Below, in pieces: positions 1-8,695 of a DNA stretch of 19,913 nt (the stretch's first letter is position 1; each line of letters opens with the position of its first letter). Below the pieces are notes generated by a model. The model was not told where the DNA came from, did not search any database, and saw only the letters and a list, made by a program, of their open reading frames with translations. The position numbers were made by a program, and so were the translations under genes. The stretch covers positions 1 through 19,913 of the forward strand of contig CALGTJ010000136.1 in NCBI GenBank assembly GCA_937901435.1, given 5' to 3'. This stretch comes from an uncultured Rhodobacter sp. (GTDB lineage Bacteria > Pseudomonadota > Alphaproteobacteria > Rhodobacterales > Rhodobacteraceae).

Positions 1-1665
1 GTCGCGAGTGTCAAAACCTTCCCCGTGGCCAACCGCGAGATCACACTGAACAAGCCGCTGGACGCCATGGTTCTACAGGTGCTTGGCGATGCGAATGAGG
101 CGCTTGGCGGGCATGTGCCCATGGTGATGGAAACCGATCCGCGGCCGCGTCGTGCGCTGACGATGATCCACCACCCCAAAGGCGATCCGCAACAGTTTTC
201 GTCCGGCACCTGCCAGATCCACCCGCGCCAGTCAGAGATCCCCGAGGACGCTTCGCAGTTGCGGCACAGTTGCGAAACCACGGGCGGCTCTTCGGGCTCG
301 CTGTTGCTGGACGCGCGCACATTGGCGGTCGTGGCCTTGCATAACACCGGCGGGCTCAGCCGACAGGGCGGCTTCAACGGCGGGCACAAGATCGCGATGA
401 TCGAAGAGGCGCTGGACATCGGATTTACCAGCACCGCCGCCCCTGTGCCGGTCAAACCCGTAGGCAACCCGGCCAATGACGCCCTGCTTGCCGCTTTGCT
501 TTTGTCTGACGACGCGAAGAAACGTGGTGCCTTGGAAATACTGATACAGCAGTTTCCCGATAGCCTTGCCGCTCAGAGTGCGCAACAAACCCTCGCTGCA
601 TTGATTGCGGTGACCCCGACAGCAAAGCCGTCAGATCCGGGCCTGTTGATCGTCGCTGAAGACGGGTCCGGTCAGTTCACCAGCACCACCGAGGCCATCG
701 CCGCCGCCCCGGATGGCGCCCGCATAGAGGTGCGACCGGGCGGGTACACCGGTGCGGCTGTGGTTGATAAATCCCTGACGATCATCGGGATTGGTCAATC
801 TGGCGAGGTCAACTGGGAGCTGATGGACGGCGAGCCGATCTTATGGAAAAAGGGCACAGGCGAAATTAGCAATATCGCGTTTTACGGCCACGAGGGCCAT
901 GTTCTGCGGGTCGTTGACGGTCGCCTTCACATTGAAGGCGGCTCCATCGGCAATTTCACCAAATCCGCGATCCATGTCGAAGGCACTGCAAACGTCACGC
1001 TGAAAGATATTGATTTTTTGGGATGTGTGGAAAGTTGTGTAGAAAGCTTTGCCACGTCAGTGACGCAGATACTTGGAAACACATTCTACGACGGAAACTA
1101 TGTGGAAGGCAAAGCCCTGATCTCTGCGAACGAAACTGCTAAACTTATTATCGACGACAACGTATTCCAGTATCAGGGATCTTCAACCGTGATCAGCATA
1201 GCGTCACGCGGCCCGGTTGAAATCATCAGGAACCAGATTGACGGCAGCGATATTGCGATCGAGGTGCTGGATGGCAGCTCTGCTCAGATCCTTGAGAACC
1301 GCTTTGATGGTGCGGGGATTGCGGTGGTGATCGGGGCGGGTGCAGACCCGCTGGTGAAAGGCAACGATATCTATGGGGATTGCGGACTTGGCCTGCGGTA
1401 TGATAGCGGCGCCAAGGGCGGAGTGCAGGACAATGATATCCGCAATTGTTTGGTTGGTGGCATCGAGATTCTGGAGGCCGCAGACGTTATGGTAACCGGA
1501 AACCGGATCAACGGCATCCGCGATGGCAAATTCGGTATCTGGGTGGGCAAGCAGACAACAGGCCGCGTTGCTTTCAACGATTTGCGCGGCAATGATACGG
1601 CCTTGGGTGCTTTGAACTGGGCCGACAAAGAGCCAAAAGTCGTGATGACCGGCAACAAGTATTAA
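1..1665 (+). CDS. Trypsin-like serine protease with C-terminal parallel beta-helix, 5'-truncated
   Basis: The reading frame is open to the left edge, so the gene's start lies outside the window; a GTG at 25 is possible but cuts through the protease fold. The first ~115 residues look like the C-terminal half of a trypsin-like peptidase (V8/HtrA type): an IHHPKGD segment and a CETTGGSSGS motif holding the likely nucleophile serine (residue 90 counted from the GTG). The His and Asp of the triad would lie upstream. A short alanine-rich helical linker follows (~145-200), then from ~215 to the end come many short beta-strand turns with Asn/Gly/Asp ladders (ENRFDG, GNDIYG, DNDIRN, GNRING), as in NosD/pectate-lyase-like right-handed beta-helices. 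I infer a surface or secreted protease with a carbohydrate- or surface-binding helix; the substrate is unknown. Stop TAA at 1663. Bases ~1000-1200 are more AT-rich than the neighbours. Confidence 0.8.
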   Translation, partial: VASVKTFPVANREITLNKPLDAMVLQVLGDANEALGGHVPMVMETDPRPRRALTMIHHPKGDPQQFSSGTCQIHPRQSEIPEDASQLRHSCETTGGSSGSLLLDARTLAVVALHNTGGLSRQGGFNGGHKIAMIEEALDIGFTSTAAPVPVKPVGNPANDALLAALLLSDDAKKRGALEILIQQFPDSLAAQSAQQTLAALIAVTPTAKPSDPGLLIVAEDGSGQFTSTTEAIAAAPDGARIEVRPGGYTGAAVVDKSLTIIGIGQSGEVNWELMDGEPILWKKGTGEISNIAFYGHEGHVLRVVDGRLHIEGGSIGNFTKSAIHVEGTANVTLKDIDFLGCVESCVESFATSVTQILGNTFYDGNYVEGKALISANETAKLIIDDNVFQYQGSSTVISIASRGPVEIIRNQIDGSDIAIEVLDGSSAQILENRFDGAGIAVVIGAGADPLVKGNDIYGDCGLGLRYDSGAKGGVQDNDIRNCLVGGIEILEAADVMVTGNRINGIRDGKFGIWVGKQTTGRVAFNDLRGNDTALGALNWADKEPKVVMTGNKY

Positions 1666-1670
1666 AGCAA

Positions 1671-1759
1671 TTCGCGTTAAACCTGAATCGCTTAACGCTG
1701 CCTGAAATCAGAGATTTCAACGCGTTAAGCGATGCTTCATGCCTCAAGTTAAACGCGAA
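1671..1759. repeat. Nested intergenic palindrome overlapping the acpS 3' end
   Basis: Three nested inverted repeats share one centre. The innermost is TGAAATC (1703-1709) / GATTTCA (1713-1719). The middle is TCGCTTAACG (1688-1697) / CGTTAAGCGA (1723-1732), a perfect 10-bp match. The outermost is TTCGCGTTAA (1671-1680) / TTAAACGCGAA (1749-1759), with one extra base. It lies between the convergent 3' ends of the protease gene and acpS and could fold as a long hairpin on either RNA, possibly serving as a bidirectional terminator. There is no long T-run. The size and structure resemble non-autonomous dispersed palindromic elements. No second copy is present in this window. Confidence 0.75.
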
Positions 1760-2169
1760 ACGCTATAGGCCGACACCGGCACCGCCTCTATCACCACAAA
1801 GGCCTGCGCCCAAGGGTGGTCGTCGGTCAGGGTGACGTGGATGACGGCGGTGTGACCTGCGGGGGTCATGCTGGCCAGACGCTCTGCCGCCCAGCCGGTC
1901 AGGGTCATCTGCGGCTGGCCGGTGCGCAGGTTCGTCACTGCCATGTCCTTCCACGCGATGCCCATCCGCAGACCGGTGCCCAGCGCCTTGGAACAGGCCT
2001 CTTTCGCGGCCCAGCGTTTCGCATATGTGCCTGCCACATCACGCCGCCGCTCTGCCTTGGCCTGCTCTGCCTCGGTAAACACCCGATTGCGAAAGCGGTC
2101 GCCAAAGCGGTCCAGCGTGCTCTGGATCCGCTCGATATTCGCAAGGTCCGTGCCGATACCAAGGATCAT
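1744..2169 (-). CDS. acpS: Holo-[acyl-carrier-protein] synthase
   Basis: AcpS transfers 4'-phosphopantetheine from CoA to the serine of apo-acyl carrier protein, activating it for fatty-acid synthesis in the cytoplasm. The 141-residue product has the family's usual size. It begins [15 protein letters not shown] with the Mg-binding Asp8, and carries the [16 protein letters not shown] motif with Glu57, the second metal ligand. The ATG overlaps the TGA of the upstream gene (ATGA), which suggests translational coupling. The last seven residues (YSVSRLT) and the stop are encoded inside the palindromic repeat, so the native C-terminus was probably slightly different. In related genomes acpS is usually followed by lepB and rnc; here it instead converges on a protease gene. 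Confidence 0.96.
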   Translation of the reverse strand: MILGIGTDLANIERIQSTLDRFGDRFRNRVFTEAEQAKAERRRDVAGTYAKRWAAKEACSKALGTGLRMGIAWKDMAVTNLRTGQPQMTLTGWAAERLASMTPAGHTAVIHVTLTDDHPWAQAFVVIEAVPVSAYSVSRLT

Positions 2170-2639
2170 AAGGTCTGCCCTGTTTTCATGGGAATGATGC
2201 TGCCGACCGCCTGATTGATCGTTATCGCCAAAATCGCCGGATCAGTCCCGCCTGTATTCGGCGCGAACCGTTCGATTGGCAGGCGGATCGTCAGCCCCGA
2301 GGCCGGATCATAGGACGCACCGATCTGACCAAAATACATGCCTGCGAAACCCGTATATTCTGCCTCGCTGATCACCGCGCAATTGCGGTTGCCCATTTCA
2401 TCATAGGGCGGCGCGATCACCATCAAATGAAACGCACCAAGCGCCGGATCGACGGTGTCCAGCACAATCACACGGATCTCACCATTGGCGTAGGTTCTGG
2501 TGTGTTGATCTATGGGTTCCGGGATATTGCGCGCCGATGACACCCAGCCCCCACAATCATTTGCGGTTTGCGCCACCACAGGGGCGCCGACCAAAAGGCC
2601 AAGAATCAAAGCACCGGAACGGGAAATAAATTTGAGCAT
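2166..2639 (-). CDS. Small secreted protein of unknown function, upstream of acpS
   Basis: I chose the ATG at 2639 because the 157-residue product then starts with a clean Sec signal peptide ([24 protein letters not shown], cleavage after AQ) and has GGAG seven bases upstream. A longer reading frame runs to 2891 but without signal features. The mature part has two cysteines (NDCGGW and NRNCAV) that could form one disulfide, and is otherwise mixed alpha/beta with no catalytic motif I recognise. It is probably periplasmic. The stop overlaps the acpS start by four bases, so the two are co-transcribed and probably coupled, although nothing in the protein links it to acyl-carrier activation. Function unknown. 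Confidence 0.8.
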   Translation of the reverse strand: MLKFISRSGALILGLLVGAPVVAQTANDCGGWVSSARNIPEPIDQHTRTYANGEIRVIVLDTVDPALGAFHLMVIAPPYDEMGNRNCAVISEAEYTGFAGMYFGQIGASYDPASGLTIRLPIERFAPNTGGTDPAILAITINQAVGSIIPMKTGQTL

Positions 2640-2662
2640 CTGAGGTCTCCAAAAACAAAGTA

Positions 2663-2692
2663 TTGAGCTACGGTTGCACAGCAAACTATGTT
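2663..2692 (+). promoter_or_regulatory. Candidate sigma70-type promoter for the 2719 gene
   Basis: TTGAGC (2663-2668) and TATGTT (2687-2692) are separated by 18 bases and lie 26 bases before the ATG at 2719. A weaker minus-strand pair, TTGCTG (2684-2679) and TACTTT (2662-2657) with a 16-base spacer, could drive the divergent secreted-protein/acpS pair. Both come from visual matching only. Confidence 0.35.
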
Positions 2693-2718
2693 TGGCAAAT
2701 CTTTCAAGGGAGGTGGCG

Positions 2719-3084
2719 ATGCGGGTCTGGATCTGTCTGATATGGGTGATCGCGACGCCCCTATTCGCAGAAAACCGCGCGCCCTTCCTTGGCACTTGGG
2801 GCACGCCCCACCAATGCGCAGGCGATCCGATCATCCAAGGCGGCACCAAGCGCGCCGCACCCTTCGAGATCACGGCCGATTGGATACGCAATGGCGAAAC
2901 ATGGTGCGCTTTGCGCTGGTTTCGTGTTCAGGGCGGCGATTTCGTGTCAACGCGCGCCCGGTGCGGCGAAGACAGCGCGATCACCTATCGCCTCGATATG
3001 GTCCTGAACACAGACCGCCTGACTTTGATCTGGGACGAGGCCTTGGTGAACGGGCCGCTGTTCCGCTGCCCGCCCACACAATAG
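2719..3084 (+). CDS. Small secreted cysteine-containing protein of unknown function
   Basis: The ATG at 2719 is preceded by a strong ribosome binding site, AGGGAGGT (2707-2714). The 121-residue product opens with a short signal peptide (MRVWICLIWVIATPLFA). A longer frame from 2674 has no such site. The mature protein of about 104 residues has four cysteines (PHQCAG, TWCALR, ARCGED, FRCPPT), enough for two disulfides, and alternating beta-strand segments with several Trp. I infer a small beta-sheet periplasmic protein; the family is unknown to me. It is the only plus-strand gene between acpS and folK, divergent from the secreted protein at 2166-2639 (79-base gap) and converging on pdxJ with three bases between stops. 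Confidence 0.8.
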   Translation: MRVWICLIWVIATPLFAENRAPFLGTWGTPHQCAGDPIIQGGTKRAAPFEITADWIRNGETWCALRWFRVQGGDFVSTRARCGEDSAITYRLDMVLNTDRLTLIWDEALVNGPLFRCPPTQ

Positions 3085-3087
3085 AGT

Positions 3088-3855
3088 TTAGGCCACGGCG
3101 CTTTCGGCGCGGGCTTGATCCATCAGCGCCCGCATTTGATGGATGGCAGGCTCGAACCCCAAAAAGATCGCCTCGCCTATCAGGAAATGACCGATGTTCA
3201 ATTCCATCACCTCGGGAAAGGCAGCAACCGGCTTGACAGTGTCATAGGTCAGCCCGTGACCCGCGTGAACCTCTAGCCCAAGAGAATGGGCAAAGGCCGA
3301 CATTTCGCGCAGGCGCTTAAGCTCTGCCTCGCTTTCCGCAAACTTTCCCTCGGCAAAGAAATCGCAATAGGCCCCGGTATGCAGTTCGACCACCTCGGCC
3401 CCAATGCGGTTGGCAGCCTCGATCTGAGCACGATCCGCGGCGATAAAGATCGACACACGACAGCCCGCCTCGCGCAGAGGGGCGATGAAATGGGCCAGCT
3501 TGTTTTCCTCGCGCCGCACCTCCAGCCCGCCCTCGGTCGTCCGCTCTTCGCGTTTTTCGGGCACAAGGCAGACCGCGTGGGGTTTGTGGCGCAGGGCAAT
3601 CGCCTGCATTTCGGCTGTGGCGGCCATCTCGAAATTCAAAGGCAGGGTCAAAGCGTCCATCAAGCGTTCGATGTCGCTGTCAGAGATATGACGGCGATCC
3701 TCCCGCAAATGGGCAGTGATGCCATCGGCCCCGGCCTGTTCCGCCACCAAAGCGGCGCGGACGGGATCGGGATAGGCAGACCCGCGCGCGTTGCGCACAG
3801 TCGCCACGTGGTCAATGTTTACGCCCAGGCGCAGTTTGTTCGGGGTCGTTGTCAT
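3088..3855 (-). CDS. pdxJ: Pyridoxine 5'-phosphate synthase
   Basis: PdxJ condenses 1-deoxy-D-xylulose 5-phosphate with 3-amino-2-oxopropyl phosphate to give pyridoxine 5'-phosphate, the last ring-forming step of the DXP-dependent vitamin B6 pathway. The 255-residue TIM-barrel protein has the family length and its landmarks: [13 protein letters not shown] (13-25), HLREDRRHI (49-57), the FEM glutamate (76), VPEKREE (98-104), EVHAGHGL (195-202) and the phosphate-binding [14 protein letters not shown] (218-231). GGAGG sits five bases before the ATG. It follows the DUF2062 gene by 35 bases on the same strand, so it probably belongs to the rsh transcript. B6 made here would serve PLP enzymes such as the C-S lyase at 15515. 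Confidence 0.98.
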   Translation of the reverse strand: MTTTPNKLRLGVNIDHVATVRNARGSAYPDPVRAALVAEQAGADGITAHLREDRRHISDSDIERLMDALTLPLNFEMAATAEMQAIALRHKPHAVCLVPEKREERTTEGGLEVRREENKLAHFIAPLREAGCRVSIFIAADRAQIEAANRIGAEVVELHTGAYCDFFAEGKFAESEAELKRLREMSAFAHSLGLEVHAGHGLTYDTVKPVAAFPEVMELNIGHFLIGEAIFLGFEPAIHQMRALMDQARAESAVA

Positions 3856-3890
3856 GGCTGCCTCCGCCGGAATAGGTGCTTGAACCCTAC

Positions 3891-4541
3891 TTAGTCCGCT
3901 TTGATCGACACGTCAGCCCTTTGCAGCGCCAATTTGCGTTTTTCGAACCGTTCTTTCATCTTTTTGACCCGCCGTTTTTGGTAGGCGCTGACCGCAGGCA
4001 AGGTCAGCATATAGGCGATCACCCCAGCGATTGTTCCGGGGATCAGACCGCCGACTGTATAGGGCCAGGCCACGCGCCAAAAGAAATGTCGCAAACTGTC
4101 CCAATGGGCCGTGTCATCGGTGAACATGGCAGTGGCATTATGCCAAAGCTCGACAGACGCGCGACTAAACTCGGAAAACACATGCTGAAGAGGCACGGAG
4201 TCCGGCATATCCAGCATCCAGTTGCCCAGTTCAAGATTGATTGCCGCAATCAAGGGAAAAGTGATCGGATTGCCAAAGAAGGTCGCCAGCAGTGCCGCCA
4301 GAATATTGCCCTGCATCATCAGCGCGATGATAGCCGCGAACACAAAGTGAAAGCCAAAGAACGGGGTGAACGAGACAAAGACGCCAGCGGCAACCCCTCG
4401 GGCGATCTTATGCGGAGGATCAGGCAGCCGGCGCAAACGGTGTACGACATATTCCACAGCGCGCCGCCAACCACCCTTTGGGTAGAACGCCTGAACAAAG
4501 ACTTGTAGCCAAGTCCGTGGAGTCCGTCTCTTGAAGACCAA
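3891..4541 (-). CDS. DUF2062 family inner-membrane protein
   Basis: The 216-residue protein fits the DUF2062 family. A basic N-terminus is followed by a hydrophobic hairpin with an FTPFFGFHF motif (58-66), a [11 protein letters not shown] segment (90-100), a third membrane span near 160-185, and a highly charged Lys/Arg-rich cytoplasmic tail. The start is a TTG at 4541, with AAGGAAAC just upstream and no nearby in-frame ATG, so initiation may be weak. It lies 20 bases after the rsh stop and 35 before pdxJ. No biochemical role is established for the family; a membrane or envelope function is inferred only from topology. Confidence 0.88.
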   Translation of the reverse strand: MVFKRRTPRTWLQVFVQAFYPKGGWRRAVEYVVHRLRRLPDPPHKIARGVAAGVFVSFTPFFGFHFVFAAIIALMMQGNILAALLATFFGNPITFPLIAAINLELGNWMLDMPDSVPLQHVFSEFSRASVELWHNATAMFTDDTAHWDSLRHFFWRVAWPYTVGGLIPGTIAGVIAYMLTLPAVSAYQKRRVKKMKERFEKRKLALQRADVSIKAD

Positions 4542-4561
4542 TCTGTTTCCTTCGTCGCCCG

Positions 4562-6697
4562 TTAAGGCCTGCGCTCGATATCTCTGTGGCGACTGATCGA
4601 GGCCACATCGCTTTCCGCCTCGACCGCCAGCATCACCGTATGAAGATGTTCTGCATCCCGTAAGTCCACGTCAACAATGAGGCGATAAAAGTCCGGTTTC
4701 CGGTCCACAAATACTAAATCAGAAATGTTGGCTTTTTGCTCTCCGATCAAGGTGCAGATGCGCCCCAACACGCCCGCGTCATTGCTGATCGTGATATTCA
4801 GACTCACCGTATGTATGGCCGGATGCGCGCCCGCGCGCCAGTAGAGATCGATCCAGCGATCCGTTTGGTCCTGCAAATCTTCGAGTGCCATGCAGTCAAT
4901 CGCATGCACCAGAATGCCTTTGCCACGGTAGGTGATACCAACGATGCGCTCTCCGGGGACGGGCTGACAACAGGCGGCGCGCTCAAATGGCTGATCCGGG
5001 TCCAAACCAACCACGGCGCGCGCAGCGTCGATTTCGTCCTCTGGCGACACCTTAAGCCGGGGATACAGCATCTTAACCACGTCGCTGGCGCTCAGTTCGG
5101 CAGACCCGAGACGCGCCAGCAACTCTTGACTGTCTGCCAGTCCCAACTGCCGCGCTGCGGTCTTTAGCGCCTTTTCAGAGGCCCGCTTGCCCACATGTTC
5201 AAACGCCACACGCGCCAGTTCCGCGCCAAGCTTGACGTAGCGCTCGCGGTCTTCTTCGCGCAGCGACCGGCGAATCGCGGATTTCGCGCGGCCCGTGACG
5301 ACGATATCAACCCAGGTAACCTGTGGGCGCTGGCCCTGCGCCGTGATGATCTCGACCATCTGACCGTTCTTGATCCGCGTCCAAAGCGGCACACGCATGT
5401 GGTCGATCTTTGCCCCGACACAGCTATCACCAATCCGCGTGTGGATCGCATAGGCGTAATCCAGCGGCGTCGCCCCGCGTGGCAGCTTGATCACATCGCC
5501 CTTGGGCGTAAAACAGAACACCTGATCGGCGTACATTTCCAGTTTGACGTGTTCCAGAAACTCGTCATTGCTGTCCGCGTTCATGAACCGCTCTGTCAGA
5601 CTGGCGACCCATTTACCCGGATCCACGGCAAAGGGGTTTTCTGACCGCACGCCGTCCTTGTAAGACCAATGCGCGGCCACCCCGGCCTCTGCGACATCGT
5701 TCATCGTGTGAGTGCGGATCTGCATTTCTACCCGTTTCGCATCACGCCCGGACACCGTCGTGTGGATCGACCGATAGCCGTTGCTTTTGGGTTGGCTGAT
5801 ATAATCCTTGAACCGCCCCGGCACGGCACGCCAACGCTGATGAATTGCGCCCAGCGCGCGGTAACAGTCGGCGTCATTCTCTGTCAGCACGCGAAAACCG
5901 TAGATATCCGACAGACGCGAAAAGCTTAGCTCTTTTTCCTGCATCTTGCGCCAGATCGAATAGGGCTTTTTCGCGCGCCCCTTGACCTCTGCCTTGATCC
6001 CGGCGCGGGCCATTTCGGCCTTGATATCAGCGGTGATCTTTTCGATCACGTCACCGGTCTCGCGTTGCAGGTTGATAAAGCGGCGCATGATCGATTTGCG
6101 CCCCTCGGGGTTCAGCACGCGAAACCCCAGATCCTCCAGCTCGTCGCGCATCCACTGCATGCCCATGCGCCCGGCAAGCGGGGCAAAGATATCCATCGTC
6201 TCGCGCGCCTTTTGCGCCTGCTTGTCCGGGCGCATCGCCTTGATCGTGCGCATGTTGTGCAGACGGTCGGCCAGCTTGACCAGAATGACCCGCAGATCCT
6301 TGGACATGGCCATAAACAGCTTGCGGAAATTCTCGGCCTGTTTGCTTTCCAAAGAGCTGAGTTGCAGGTTGGTCAGCTTGGTCACACCGTCGACCAATTC
6401 CGCAACATCGTGACCAAACAGACGCTCGATCTCTAGAAAGTTGCTTTGCGTGTCTTCGATCGTGTCATGCAACAACGCCGTGATGATCGTCAGATCATCC
6501 AGCCGCATCTCTGTCAGGATTGCGGCCACTTCGACAGGATGGGTAAAGTAGGGCTCGCCCGAATGGCGAAACTGCCCGTCGTGCATCCGGGCGCCATAGT
6601 CATAGGCGTCCCGGATCATTTGCGCGTTGGTATGGGGGTTATAGCTTCGGACCTTGTCGATCAGGTCGTCAACGCCGATCAACCGGTCCAGAGCCAT
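4562..6697 (-). CDS. rsh: Bifunctional (p)ppGpp synthetase/hydrolase, RelA/SpoT homologue
   Basis: Rsh makes and degrades the alarmone (p)ppGpp in response to starvation. The 711 residues have the long-form order. The HD hydrolase domain comes first (about 25-180; His53, and His77-Asp78 in ALLHDTIED), so hydrolysis is expected to work. The synthetase domain follows (about 240-350; YGFRVL, RFKD at 295-298, GYRSIHT, EMQIRTHTMNDVAE); the RxKD loop is the type found in bifunctional enzymes rather than RelA. A TGS domain covers about 390-450 (VFCFTPKGDVIKLPRGATPLDYAYAIH, abbreviated), then a conserved Cys region (Cys576-Cys577, Cys602) and a C-terminal ACT domain (630-710). The ATG at 6697 has only a weak ribosome site, 15 bases after rpoZ, so translation may be coupled to it. 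Most alphaproteobacteria carry this single long Rsh. Confidence 0.97.
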   Translation of the reverse strand: MALDRLIGVDDLIDKVRSYNPHTNAQMIRDAYDYGARMHDGQFRHSGEPYFTHPVEVAAILTEMRLDDLTIITALLHDTIEDTQSNFLEIERLFGHDVAELVDGVTKLTNLQLSSLESKQAENFRKLFMAMSKDLRVILVKLADRLHNMRTIKAMRPDKQAQKARETMDIFAPLAGRMGMQWMRDELEDLGFRVLNPEGRKSIMRRFINLQRETGDVIEKITADIKAEMARAGIKAEVKGRAKKPYSIWRKMQEKELSFSRLSDIYGFRVLTENDADCYRALGAIHQRWRAVPGRFKDYISQPKSNGYRSIHTTVSGRDAKRVEMQIRTHTMNDVAEAGVAAHWSYKDGVRSENPFAVDPGKWVASLTERFMNADSNDEFLEHVKLEMYADQVFCFTPKGDVIKLPRGATPLDYAYAIHTRIGDSCVGAKIDHMRVPLWTRIKNGQMVEIITAQGQRPQVTWVDIVVTGRAKSAIRRSLREEDRERYVKLGAELARVAFEHVGKRASEKALKTAARQLGLADSQELLARLGSAELSASDVVKMLYPRLKVSPEDEIDAARAVVGLDPDQPFERAACCQPVPGERIVGITYRGKGILVHAIDCMALEDLQDQTDRWIDLYWRAGAHPAIHTVSLNITISNDAGVLGRICTLIGEQKANISDLVFVDRKPDFYRLIVDVDLRDAEHLHTVMLAVEAESDVASISRHRDIERRP

Positions 6698-6712
6698 CGC
6701 CAGCCAAGCCTG

Positions 6713-7066
6713 TTACTTGGGTTCTTGCGCTTCCATCAGCGCACGAAGAACTTTCTCTTCGGACATATCGTCCTCTGCGGGCTTGTCAGCCTCGGCGCCC
6801 ATAAGCAGCGCCATGGCGTCGTCTTCGGGTTCGTCCACTTCGATCTGGGTCTGGTGGCTTTCGATCATCCGCTCGCGCAGATCTTCGGCTTGCTGGGTCT
6901 CGTCCGCAATCTCGCGCAGCGACACGACAGGGTTCTTGTCGTTGTCGCGATCCACGGTGATCGGGGAACCGGCAGAAATTTCGCGGGCACGGTGTGCGGC
7001 CAGCATGACCAGTTCAAACCGGTTTGGGACTTTATCAACGCAATCTTCGACCGTAACGCGGGCCAT
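6713..7066 (-). CDS. rpoZ: RNA polymerase omega subunit
   Basis: Omega helps assemble and stabilise the beta' subunit and is part of a ppGpp binding site in some proteobacteria. The N-terminal 60 residues carry the conserved core: [20 protein letters not shown], then LAAHRAREI and the [14 protein letters not shown] segment. The acidic C-terminal tail (rich in Glu and Asp) is typical of Rhodobacterales, and 117 residues is the usual size there. GGAG lies six bases before the ATG. Its place directly ahead of rsh is conserved in many proteobacteria and fits a link between transcription and the stringent response. Confidence 0.97.
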   Translation of the reverse strand: MARVTVEDCVDKVPNRFELVMLAAHRAREISAGSPITVDRDNDKNPVVSLREIADETQQAEDLRERMIESHQTQIEVDEPEDDAMALLMGAEADKPAEDDMSEEKVLRALMEAQEPK

Positions 7067-7105
7067 GTCAGCTCCAATCCTGAAATCTGGGGATGGTGAA
7101 GCACC

Positions 7106-7134
7106 TTCTTATGACGCCAGATGAGTCTTGACAA
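7106..7134 (-). promoter_or_regulatory. Candidate promoter for the rpoZ-rsh transcript
   Basis: On the minus strand TTGTCA (7134-7129) is followed after 17 bases by TAAGAA (7111-7106), about 40 bases before the rpoZ ATG, within the 94-base gap between folK and rpoZ. The -10 match is poor, so read-through from folK is also possible. Confidence 0.3.
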
Positions 7135-7160
7135 GGCAAATAGCTACGCATTTGGGCAGT

Positions 7161-7769
7161 TTAAAGGAGTTTGACCTCTGATTTGTCCGCTTCGGGCAAG
7201 GCATCCAGCATCTGCCGCACTGTCAGGCCACTAACCGGGTGGACCCAGTCCGGGGCGATATCAGCGAGGGGAATCAGCACAAATGCCCGATCCTGTATTC
7301 TGGGATGCGGCAGGATAAGTTGATCGGGTGTGCGTTTGATCTGATCGGACAGCGACAGGTCCTGCCAATCCCTGTAGGTGGCGAGATCGGGCAAGACCAA
7401 ATCGCCGACTCCGATCAGATCCAGATCCAGAGTCCGCTGTCCCCACCGGATTTCGCGCGTTCGCCCAAAGGTTGCCTCTACGTCATGCAATACTGTTAAG
7501 ATTTCCTTAGGGTCTGTAAGGCCAGACAGGACAGCAGCGGCGTTCACGTAGTCCGGGCCAGCCCCCGCAGGAAAGCACGGCGTCGTATAAAAAGGACTAA
7601 TTTTAATGATTGAAAGGCGCGAATCAGCGAGAACCTCGAAAGCACGTCGTAGGGTTTTTTCGGGCGAACCAACGTCACTGGGCATATTTGCCCCTACGGC
7701 AACTACTACTTTCGGATAGTCCGAAGCTGAATTTGTATCCGTATTGTGACATTCTGTGGCTTGCAGCAC
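7161..7769 (-). CDS. folK: 2-amino-4-hydroxy-6-hydroxymethyldihydropteridine pyrophosphokinase
   Basis: FolK (HPPK) transfers pyrophosphate from ATP to 6-hydroxymethyl-7,8-dihydropterin, the step before dihydropteroate synthase in folate synthesis. Visible signatures are VVVAVGANMPSD (21-32), the catalytic RWGQRTLDLDLI (108-119) with the Mg-binding Asp115 and Asp117, and LPHPRIQDRAFVL (153-165). At 202 residues it is slightly longer than the E. coli enzyme, partly through an N-terminal extension of ~17 residues. The start is GTG at 7769, chosen for the AGGGGGA ribosome site eight bases upstream; no in-frame ATG precedes the conserved core. It is divergent from the NYN gene and may be cotranscribed with rpoZ, 94 bases downstream. 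Confidence 0.96.
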   Translation of the reverse strand: MLQATECHNTDTNSASDYPKVVVAVGANMPSDVGSPEKTLRRAFEVLADSRLSIIKISPFYTTPCFPAGAGPDYVNAAAVLSGLTDPKEILTVLHDVEATFGRTREIRWGQRTLDLDLIGVGDLVLPDLATYRDWQDLSLSDQIKRTPDQLILPHPRIQDRAFVLIPLADIAPDWVHPVSGLTVRQMLDALPEADKSEVKLL

Positions 7770-7874
7770 TGGTTTTTCCCCCTATTTTGCATGGTAGTTT
7801 TGTCCGAACTAACACATTAAGCTGGTCACTCCTGGCTTAGTCATTGGCGAAACACTTAATTGGAAGGATTGTAA

Positions 7875-8456
7875 ATGTTTTACAGAGACGAACGGCTCGC
7901 GCTGTTCATTGACGGATCGAACCTCTATGCAGCAGCCAAGTCGCTTGGCTTTGATATCGACTACAAGCTTCTGCGGCAGGAATTCATGCGTCGGGGAAAA
8001 TTGTTGCGTGCGTTCTATTACACCGCGCTTCTTGAAAATGACGACTACTCTCCGATTCGCCCTTTGGTTGATTGGCTGCACTATAACGGCTTTTCCATGG
8101 TCACAAAACCAGCCAAAGAATATGTCGACAGTCAGGGTCGCCGCAGGGTCAAGGGCAATATGGATATCGAGCTGACGGTCGATGCTATGGAGTTGGCGCC
8201 GCATGTGGACCACATCGTACTGTTCTCGGGTGATGGCGATTTCCGTCCACTTGTGGAAAGCCTGCAACGCAAAGGCGTTCGGGTGTCGGTCGTGTCCACG
8301 ATACGCAGCCAACCCCCGATGATCGCGGATGAACTACGCCGCCAGTGCGATAACTTTATCGAACTGGACGAGTTGAAAGACGTCATCGGCCGCCCACCAC
8401 GCGAACCGCGCGAGTATGAGGCCCCGACCCCAGAGATGGCCACCGAAGAAGACTAA
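7875..8456 (+). CDS. NYN-domain (LabA/DUF88-like) putative RNase
   Basis: The 193-residue protein fits the NYN family of PIN-like nucleases, many of which are expected to cleave RNA with a metal held by acidic residues. The expected acids are all present: Asp13 in LFIDGSN, Asp97 in KGNMDIEL, and Asp120 and Asp122 in LFSGDGDF. A short Pro/Glu-rich tail (173-193) follows the domain. The ribosome site is GGAAGGA, eight bases before the ATG. It stands alone, divergent from folK, and ends in a strong terminator, so it is its own transcription unit. Its RNA target cannot be told from the sequence. Confidence 0.92.
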   Translation: MFYRDERLALFIDGSNLYAAAKSLGFDIDYKLLRQEFMRRGKLLRAFYYTALLENDDYSPIRPLVDWLHYNGFSMVTKPAKEYVDSQGRRRVKGNMDIELTVDAMELAPHVDHIVLFSGDGDFRPLVESLQRKGVRVSVVSTIRSQPPMIADELRRQCDNFIELDELKDVIGRPPREPREYEAPTPEMATEED

Positions 8457-8484
8457 GCACACGTCAGAATTGACAAACCCGCAC

Positions 8485-8520
8485 AAAAGCCCCGCCCGGT
8501 CACCGGCGCGGGGCTTTTTT
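8485..8520 (+). terminator. Rho-independent terminator after the NYN gene
   Basis: AAAAGCCCCGC (8485-8495) pairs with GCGGGGCTTTT (8508-8518) around a small CCGG-containing inner stem, followed by T up to 8520. It lies 29 bases after the NYN stop. The A-run on the left gives a weak terminator in the other direction too. Confidence 0.92.
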
Positions 8521-8695
8521 CTATCTGGGGCGAATGAGGTTTTGAATACCCCTATAAACAAACAGTTTTAGGCAAAAAGCCGACCAATTTAGCAACGCCT
8601 TAAGCTTAACGGTACCTTTTTCGATCACGTTGTCGAACAAAGCGCTGACCGAATTGCCCCCAAACCAGACGTAAGTCCGCGCCACCCGTAATGCC

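Noticed and set aside
7128..7133. Perfect TTGACA on the plus strand
   Set aside because: No plus-strand gene follows before 7875 and there is no matching -10 site.
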